Shown here piece after piece: positions 57,459-64,000 of a stretch of DNA of 64,000 nucleotides (within the stretch, counting starts at the first letter, position 1; the number at the start of each line of letters is the position of its first letter). Location: NCBI GenBank assembly GCA_030760725.1, contig JASWHV010000013.1, positions 36,056,699 through 36,120,698 on the forward strand, written 5' to 3'. The notes under the pieces are model-generated. The model was not told the DNA's origin. It searched no databases and was given only the letters and a program-made list of their open reading frames with translations. This stretch comes from Neostapfia colusana (taxonomy: Eukaryota > Streptophyta > Magnoliopsida > Poales > Poaceae). The translations under genes were made by a program, and so were the position numbers.

Positions 57459-60400
57459 CTAAGAAAACAATTCCGGAAATTGTGCCTTGAGCTCATCTTC
57501 CCGTTCCCAGGTGGCTTCCTCTTCTGAGTGATGCTTCCACTGCACCTTGCACATCCGGATTCTCTTATTTCTGGTGAAACGTTCCATTGTCTCCAAAATC
57601 TTGTATGGTTGCTCGGCATAAGACAAATCTTCAGCTACATCCACTTCATTCATGGGTAACACCTCTTCAGGCGTCCTCAGGCATTTCTTGAGTTGTGACA
57701 CATGAAATACATCGTGCACGTCCGATAGATGAACCGGTAACTCTAGTTGGTACGCCACTTCGCCTTTTCTTTCCAAAACTTGAAAGGGTCCGATGTATCG
57801 AGGTGACAACTTCCCTTTCACCTTGAACCGACGAAGTCCTCTGATAGGGGACACCTTGAGATAAACATAGTCTCCCACGTTGAAAACGAGTTCTCTTCTT
57901 CGTACATCAGCATAACTCTTCTGGCGTGTTTGTGCTATCCTCAAGTTGTTGCGAATCTCCCTCACCTTCGCCTCGGCTTCTTGTAGCACTTCTGGACCAA
58001 ACACTTTACTTTCTCCTGTTTGGTTCCAAAATAGGGGAGTTCTGCACTTCCTTCCATACAAAGCTTCAAATGGTGACATCTTCATACTAGCTTGATAACT
58101 GTTGTTATAGGAAAACTCCGCATACGGTAGGTTCTTGTCCCAACTCCTATTGTTTTTGAGTGCACATGCCCTTAACATATCTTCAAGGATCTGATTGGTT
58201 CTCTCCGTCTGCCCGTCAGTTTGAGGATGATAGGCAGAGCTGAAATTCAGATGGGTTCCCATGGTTTCATGCAACTTTTGCCAAAACCTCGAGGTGAACT
58301 GTGTCCCTCGGTCCGACACTATCTTCTTTGGCACTCCATGGTAACACACAATCCTTGACATGTACAATTCTGCCAATTTGGATCCGCTGTAGCTTTCTTT
58401 CACCGGAATGAAATGAGCTACCTTGGTTAGCCTATCAATAATGACCCATATTGAATCATACCCGGATTGGGTCCTAGGCAATCCCACGACAAAATCCATG
58501 CTGATTTCTTCCCACTTCCATTCAGGCACTTTGAGTGGTTGCAGTAATCCCGCGGGTCGTTGATGTTCAGCTTTCACCAACTGACATGTGTCACATAGGG
58601 CAACATGTTCCGCGACATCTCGCTTCATGCCATACCACCAATACCTGCCTTTGAGGTCCTGGTACATCTTCGTACTCCCAGGATGAATGGAATAGTCGGA
58701 ATCGTGAGCCTCCTTCAAAATTAATTCACGGATCTCCTTTACTTCTGGCACACAGATCCTTTTCCCGTGCCACACCGTTCCTTGTTCATCCTCTCTAAAA
58801 CCAGGAGCTTTATTTTCCTTGATGAGCTGTCTGATCTCTTGTATCTTCTCATTATTCTTTTGGCCCTCTCGTATGTCTCGCTCGAGTGTGGAGTCCACTT
58901 CCATGGCGATGGCTTCACCACTATTTACTAGACATAGATTGAGTCTTATAACCTCGTCCTTCAATTCTGCAGGCATGTCCTTCAAACTCAACTTATTGAC
59001 CTGCACTTTCCGACTCAAAGCATCGGCCACGACGTTTGCTTTCCCGGGATGATAGTTGATGCCCACATCAAAGTCATTGATTAGCTCTAGCCATCTCCTT
59101 TGTCTGAGGTTGAGATCTGGCTGTGTGAATATGTACTTCAAACTCTTATGATCCGTATATATCTCTGTCCTCTTCCCCATCAAATAGTGCCGCCAAATTT
59201 TCAACGCGTGTACCACTGCGGCTAGTTCTAGGTCATGTGTAGGATAGTTCTTCTCGTGCTTCCGAAGCTGCCGGGATGCATAAGCCACGACATGTCCTTC
59301 TTGCATGAGAACACATCCCAACCCATTTCCAGAGGCATCGCAGTACACTGTGAAATTCTTCTGCATATCTGGCATAACCAACACTGGGGCTGTTGTCAAT
59401 CTCTTCTTTAGCTCCTGAAAGCTCGTATCGCACTGTGGCGTCCAGGTGAATGTGATTCCCTTTTCCAATAGTTTGGTGAGAGGTCTTGAGATTTTGGAGA
59501 ATCCCTCAATAAACTGTCGATAGTATCCAGCCAATCCCAAAAAGCTTCGAACTTCCCCGACATTTTCAGGGGTTTTCCACTTCTGGATATCCTCGATTTT
59601 GGCGGGATCTACGGAGATTCCTCCCTCCGAGATTATATGTCCTAAAAACGGAACTCTCTTCAGCCAAAACTCACACTTGCTCAACTTGGCATATAGTTGG
59701 TGTTCTCTCAGCCTCTGTAACACCAACCTTAGATGTTTCTCATGTTCTTCTTCATCTTTGGAGAAGACGAGAATATCATCTTTGAAAACCACCACAAATT
59801 TGTCCAGATATTCCATGAATACCTTGTTCATGAGGTACATGAAATATGCCGGGGCATTGGTTAGCCCAAAAGGCATGACAGTGTATTCATACAGTCCGTA
59901 CCGAGATACGAAAGCTGTCTTGGGAATATCTGATTGCCTTATCTTGAGTTGGTGGTACCCCGACCTGAGATCAATTTTCGAGAACACACAAGCTCCCCTC
60001 AACTGATCAAACAAGTCTTCAATGCGGGGTAATGGGTACTTGTTTTTGATGGTTACCTCATTCAAGGCACGGTAATCCACGCATAACCTTTGGGTTCCGT
60101 CTTTCTTGGGCACAAATATCACCGGAGCTCCCCATGGTGAGGAACTAGGGCGAACATACCCCTTCTCCGTCAATTCTCTCAAATGATCCTTGAGCTCTTC
60201 TAGCTGCTTGGAGTCCATTCGATAAGGTCTCTTGTATATCGGGGCTGTTCCCGGTACTAGCTCAATTGCGAACTCCACGTCACGGTCGGGAGGCATACCT
60301 GGCAACTCCTCCGGAAAAACATCTGGATATTCCCTGATAGTCCTGATTTACTCAACTTTCACTTCCACTTGATTTAATTTGATGTCCCTCCTAGGCTCGT

Positions 60401-61925
60401 GCGTTATGAACTTTACTCTTGTGCCATTGGGGTGAGTTAGTTCCACTGTTCTGGTCGAACAATGGATGATTTCTTTATGTTTGGTCAACCAATCCATACC
60501 CAAAATAATATCTATCCCTTGTGAATCTATCACTATGAGGTTAGCAGTAAATACTACCCCATTAATGTCTAGGCTCACTTTGGGACACACTTGTCTTGTC
60601 CTTATTTCTCCACCTGGAGAGTTTACGGCTAGCATATGGTTCATTTGTGTGGTTGCTAGGTCATGCTTCTTAACAAACCCTTGAGCAATGAACGAGTGGG
60701 TAGCACCAGAATCAAACAGCAGAGTGGCAAGGTGTAAATTGGCAGGAAACTTACCAACTACCACGTCGGGTGCCTCTTGTGCTTCCTCCATAGTGACGTG
60801 GTTCACCCGTCCTCTCATTACATTCTGCTTCTGTGGCTGCGTGGGCTTCTTCTTTGGACACTTATGGGCGTAGTGCCCTACTTCTCCGCAATTAAAACAT
60901 TGCACCCCAATCTTAGATGCCTGACCTTTGTTGTCTTGGGGTTGGTTTGGGGGTCCTTGCACTGCTGGTCGAGGTGGATATGCGGGGCGAGGTTGCTGCA
61001 CAAACTGACGTTGCGGCTGCACTGGTGCTGCGGGAGGCCTGTAGTTTGGGTTGTACCCTCTTGGTGCTGAATAGGGTACCGCAGCACGGCTCGTCTGCCC
61101 CGTAGGTTGCTGCATCATAGGTGGGCGGGTGTTGCTCCCTGAGGCCTGATGTGACCACCCCGCCTTCCTCTTATTCTCATTTTCCAGGGCCTTTAGCTTC
61201 CTTTCCACCACAAATGCTCTGTCCACCATCTTTTGAAAGCTTTCATACTCATTGGAGGACATTGCACACTGCATATCTGCGGTAAGTCCTTCCACGAAAC
61301 AATCTTGTTTCTGCTCATCAGTCTCTATGTCTCGTGGAGCATAACGGGATAGTTGAGTAAATTTAGTGAGGTATTCCCTCACCGTCATGTTTCCCTGCTG
61401 CAGTCCCAGAAACTCCTTCCTCTTGTTTTTGAGTTCACCTCTTGGGATGTAGTGGTTGCGGAAGCTACGCTTGAACTCTTACCAAGTGATGTTCTCAGGG
61501 TCATGATGGGCGGCCACGTAGGCGGTCCACCAATCAGCAGCAGGTCCTTGCAATTGATGAGAGGCAAACAGCACCCTTTCATATCCTTGGCACTGTATGA
61601 TCCTCATCTTACTTTCAATGGTCTTCAGCCAATCATCTGCCTCCAGAGGTTCAGCAGCACTTGCAAACTTTGGAGGTTGAGTTCCTAGAAACTCACTCAA
61701 CCTTGGTTGGCGTGGTGCAGCTTGTGTAGGTGGAACTTGATGCAAGTTGGCCACCACTTGAGTCAAGTTCTGGATAAGCTGATTTTGATTTTCCAGCATT
61801 TGGTGGAGAGGATCAACTTTTTCACGGCGACCACCCCGGTCCTGGCCTCCAGAAAGATGAGGGTTGCATGCCTCATCATTGTTGTTGGCGGGGTTGGCAG
61901 CACGTCCTTTTCCTCTTCCGGCCAT
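57459..61925 (-). pseudogene. gag-pol: gag-pol polyprotein, one frame with two nonsense codons (element F)
   Basis: A single frame of 1488 codons from ATG 61925 to the stop at 57459, broken only by TAA at 61479 (codon 149, in the Gag core after PENITW) and TAA at 60348 (codon 526). Gag core: ADDWLKTIESKM, QLQGPAADWWTAYVAA, FRNHYIPRGEL. Zinc knuckle CFNCGEVGHYAHKC is at codons 343-356. Protease LLFDSGATHSF is near codon 405. Counting from 60305: RT motif A Asp112 and FKDD Asp176-177 (Lys replaces Ile of FIDD); RNase H Asp323, Glu360, Asp385, Asp428; integrase His534, His541, Cys571, Cys574 and Asp604, Asp665, Glu701; chromodomain about 895-946 (YKILETMERFTRN to ATWERED). Both stops fit a single C-to-T change of CAA. 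The product would cut, copy and integrate the element, with the chromodomain guiding integration to chromatin. Confidence 0.95.
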
Positions 61926-62226
61926 CTGGCAGAATCAACCAATGTTAATTTGAAATCATTTAGCATCATCTTACTACTTTCATTCGTTTGTACTTTGAAG
62001 TGTTGAGGCTTTGTTATGCTTTTACGAGGGTTCATATCTCACACCAAATAAATGCACTATTATTTCCTGTGGATTCACACACCAAAGCAAAACAATGTGA
62101 AGACGAGGCTGTGGACAATTGCTCATGGCTTCCACAACTCACGTCACACACCAAGCATTATCACACCATTAACTACGCAACGACTCGACTACTCGACCTC
62201 TTGCTAGCTAGGGGAAAGACTCTACA
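61926..62226 (-). other. Element F spacer between extra ORF and gag
   Basis: About 300 bp, noncoding. Its gag-side end reads TTGATTCTGCCAG on the minus strand directly before the gag ATG, acceptor-like. No other structure is seen. Confidence 0.6.
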
Positions 62227-62997
62227 CTACTCGTCCTCTTGAGCTGGCTCCTCGGGATCTTCCTCCTCATTTCGGCTACCTTCTGACTCTGCTTTGGGTG
62301 GGGAGGCTGCTGGTGGAGAAGTGCGACGACGCCTGATTGCTCGGCGATCCGGGGAGTCAGGAGTCCATGGATCACTCACAGTGACACACAGTTCATTCCC
62401 ATCTCCTCTTTCTCTCGCCTTTAAGCAATCTCGCAGCAACGCCTCCGTTTCCTTCAGGGTGTCTCGGACATCCTGAAGCTCTTGTTGACACTCCTGCAGT
62501 CGAGTGCTGAGCATAGCAGCATCCTCCAAGCACAAGTCCATGTGCTCATGGGAAGTCCCTTGCTGCACCGGTGGGTACTTGTACTCCGTGGTACCACTCT
62601 CACGTTGGAGGACATACATGTACTCAGTTTTGTCCAAGTGGCGACGATAGATGTGACTCTGGCAGGTGATGGCCTCCCAGGTGACATCTTTCTCCGCATC
62701 AACTTGTGTTGCTCGACAAGCTGGGGAGTGGTGAATCTTAAGCAGCTGATTCTCGTGTATAATCCTCATCTCCGAACTCCATTCTTCCCTCTTCTCACGG
62801 ATGGTCCTGGTGGAGTTATAGTGGATGATTAGCTTGCCCGTATTGCCTGCGGCTTCGAGCATACGTCGAAGACGGCGCAACAAGTCTCCTACTGCCAATC
62901 CGTAGGAAAGGTACGTCACTAGACGACTCTCCTCTCTTTCGGCAAGGGCAACTACGGGAACTCTCCCTCCTGTGGACTTGCGAGCGGTGCGAATCAT
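62227..62997 (-). CDS. Extra ORF with histone H3-tail-like N-terminus, coiled coil and acidic tail (element F)
   Basis: Intact 256-residue ORF between PBS and gag. I use the ATG at 62997; the frame is open four codons further upstream, with TTG codons but no earlier ATG. Residues 1-14 are MIRTARKSTGGRVP. TARKSTGG (4-11) is identical to histone H3 residues 6-13, and in the same register P14, L18 and A19 match H3 P16, L20 and A21 (11 of 16). Lys7 and Ser8 thus correspond to H3 Lys9 and Ser10. Then follow a possibly folded region (about 25-145, with a Trp-centred block near 107), a coiled coil (about 156-196), a basic NLS-like patch RRAIRRRR (218-225) and a Glu-rich tail. It is distantly similar to the broken ORF of A. 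It is not a full histone: there is no histone fold. Function is unknown; a nuclear, chromatin-related role is inference. Confidence 0.8.
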   Translation of the reverse strand: MIRTARKSTGGRVPVVALAEREESRLVTYLSYGLAVGDLLRRLRRMLEAAGNTGKLIIHYNSTRTIREKREEWSSEMRIIHENQLLKIHHSPACRATQVDAEKDVTWEAITCQSHIYRRHLDKTEYMYVLQRESGTTEYKYPPVQQGTSHEHMDLCLEDAAMLSTRLQECQQELQDVRDTLKETEALLRDCLKARERGDGNELCVTVSDPWTPDSPDRRAIRRRRTSPPAASPPKAESEGSRNEEEDPEEPAQEDE

Positions 62998-63199
62998 GCG
63001 AACCAACAAAAAAAATTTTAAATTAGGTTAGATAAATTCTCAAACAAAAATCCTATTTTGAATGAAAGTTGGGATAAGATGAAGAAAATGACTCCTTTAA
63101 TAACACTTTTCCATCCACACCTTGGAAAATAGTTTTTAAGAAAATAGGGCCCTTAAATACGTCCATTTCTACCTAGGTCCACGTTCCTACGGGCAACCT
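62998..63199 (-). other. Element F leader between PBS and extra ORF
   Basis: About 200 bp, AT-rich, with no gene. The extra ORF is the first long frame after the PBS in this element. Confidence 0.6.
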
Positions 63200-63213
63200 T
63201 GGCTCTGATACCA
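63200..63213 (-). other. Primer-binding site, element F
   Basis: The minus strand reads TGGTATCAGAGCCA, the initiator tRNA-Met complement, 4 bp from the LTR edge at 63218. Confidence 0.92.
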
Positions 63214-63217
63214 CCTC

Positions 63218-64000
63218 TGTCACACCCAGTTTTTTCGAAGAACAACCGAGTGAATATCACATGTATGCCAGGATCATTTTCTCATACATGTGATGACAAA
63301 TAGTGAAGCATCATTTATTACAAGCCAGGTGTCGAATATAAGTAAGTCTTACATAGTAAATGTCTCAATGAACAATAATAAGTTCATCACAAGTAAATAA
63401 ACTAGCAGCGGAATATTATTCTTTAGGGCTCCATCACAGGCGTTGCCCGGGGGTCTTCATGAACCTAAAAACCTTCCTCGGGTCCAAAATCTTGGTCATT
63501 ATACACCACCTCATTATCTTGACCTGAGCAGCAATATAAACCAACAAATATGCAAGGTTGAGTACCAATGGTACTCAGCAAGTGGGGGAAAATTATATCA
63601 TGCATGGCTAGAACAAGGAGAGGTTGAACTCATGGTTAAAGCACTACGCAATTAATACCTATCACCTTAGCTTATTAAGCACCTACATTACTACACAGGT
63701 GAAATGGTCCCAATTTCCCATCCCATCATCATAATCCAATAACCATAACATCATTTCCAATGTTAAGCTCCCCACTTAACTTCCAAAACCATCAATCCTC
63801 TAATCATGAATAAGTCCAGGCCGCTCTTAACCGTGAGCACGGCTGTCAAGACAGTTTTGACTCTGCAGAGTTTGTACCACTGTACCCACATGTAGTGATT
63901 TCATCCCCCGTTGCCGGGTGGACTAAAAGAACCTCCATTATGCCAGTGGCTACGATCCACATTCACACTTCCCAGGTGTGTAGCCAGGAGATCACTACGA
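63218..64000 (-). repeat. 5' LTR of element F, first 783 bp (runs off the right edge)
   Basis: Starts TGTCACACCC and follows 54017-54800 almost base for base, with about six substitutions by eye. This is the U5/R side; the promoter part lies outside the window. Confidence 0.95.

Larger units (their letters stand above)
54017..64000 (-). mobile_element. Element F: young, nearly intact chromovirus with an extra histone-tail-like gene
   Basis: Minus-strand element: 3' LTR 54017-57413, PPT, gag-pol 57459-61925, extra ORF 62227-62997, PBS 63200-63213, 5' LTR from 63218 past the right edge. It is inserted in G's leader. The left flank GGGCA (54012-54016) should recur beyond the window. Over the 783 bp in which both LTRs can be compared I count about six substitutions. 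Gag-pol has only two stop codons. This is the best-preserved element in the window. Confidence 0.95.

Noticed and set aside
57459..61925. Centromeric CRM-type chromovirus
   Set aside because: The LTRs are far longer than CRM LTRs and pol ends in a chromodomain of the Tekay/Del style rather than a CR motif.
62227..62997. A captured full histone H3 gene
   Set aside because: Only the first about 19 residues resemble H3. The rest has no histone fold sequence and is instead a coiled-coil protein with an acidic tail.
63200..63213. tRNA genes at the TGGTATCAGAGC sites
   Set aside because: They are only 12-17 bp complements of a tRNA 3' end beside LTRs, i.e. primer-binding sites. No cloverleaf sequence is present.

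Overview
The window is a block of nested LTR retrotransposons from a plant genome, most likely a grass (Poaceae). No host gene, rRNA or tRNA gene is visible. Everything I can assign belongs to Ty3/gypsy chromoviruses with the order gag-PR-RT-RNaseH-IN-chromodomain, a primer-binding site matching initiator tRNA-Met (TGGTATCAGAGC type) and very long LTRs (3.1-4.5 kb). These traits fit the plant Tekay/Del clade. The genus cannot be resolved from sequence reading alone. Two subgroups occur: A, B, C and E resemble one another, and D, F and the solo LTR S form other lineages.

Layout, left to right. A (1-7701, minus, runs off the left edge) has a gag start, a broken extra ORF upstream of gag, a leader, a PBS and a 5' LTR. 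A sits inside B (plus, 7702-10727), a decayed pol whose chromodomain is cut by C. C (minus, 10728-36398) has a 3' LTR, pol, gag and a truncated 5' LTR. Its gag is split by D (plus, 18236-32617, target-site duplication CTTTG). D is complete with two LTRs, and its 3' LTR is split by a solo LTR S (28117-31524, TSD AGTGC). Right of a deletion-type junction near 36398 lies G (plus), now only a 5'-truncated LTR, a PBS and a short leader. G is interrupted by E (minus, 37107-51716, TSD GCCAA, two LTRs of about 4.16 kb) and then by F (minus, 54017 to the right edge).

Relative age by eye: sampled C LTR stretches differ most (about 5-6%), E and D a few percent, and the overlapping 783 bp of the two F LTRs by about six substitutions. 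F is therefore the youngest. Its gag-pol is one reading frame with only two nonsense codons, and its RT, RNase H and integrase catalytic residues are present.

The most unusual content is an extra gene between the PBS and gag in F (62227-62997, 256 aa), with a diverged, broken relative in A (770-1731). The F protein begins with a near copy of the histone H3 tail around Lys9 (TARKSTGG, 11 of 16 residues matching H3 positions 6-21). It then has a folded region, a coiled coil, a basic NLS-like patch and an acidic tail. The same element encodes a chromodomain, the type of fold that in other proteins reads H3K9 methylation. A second striking feature is a regular array of about ten roughly 56-bp repeats, each centred on a G-box/ABRE-like palindrome, in the U3 of both D LTRs about 200 bp upstream of a TATA box. 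In most elements gag starts directly after a splice-acceptor-like sequence, suggesting that the leader, and the extra gene with it, is spliced out of gag mRNA.
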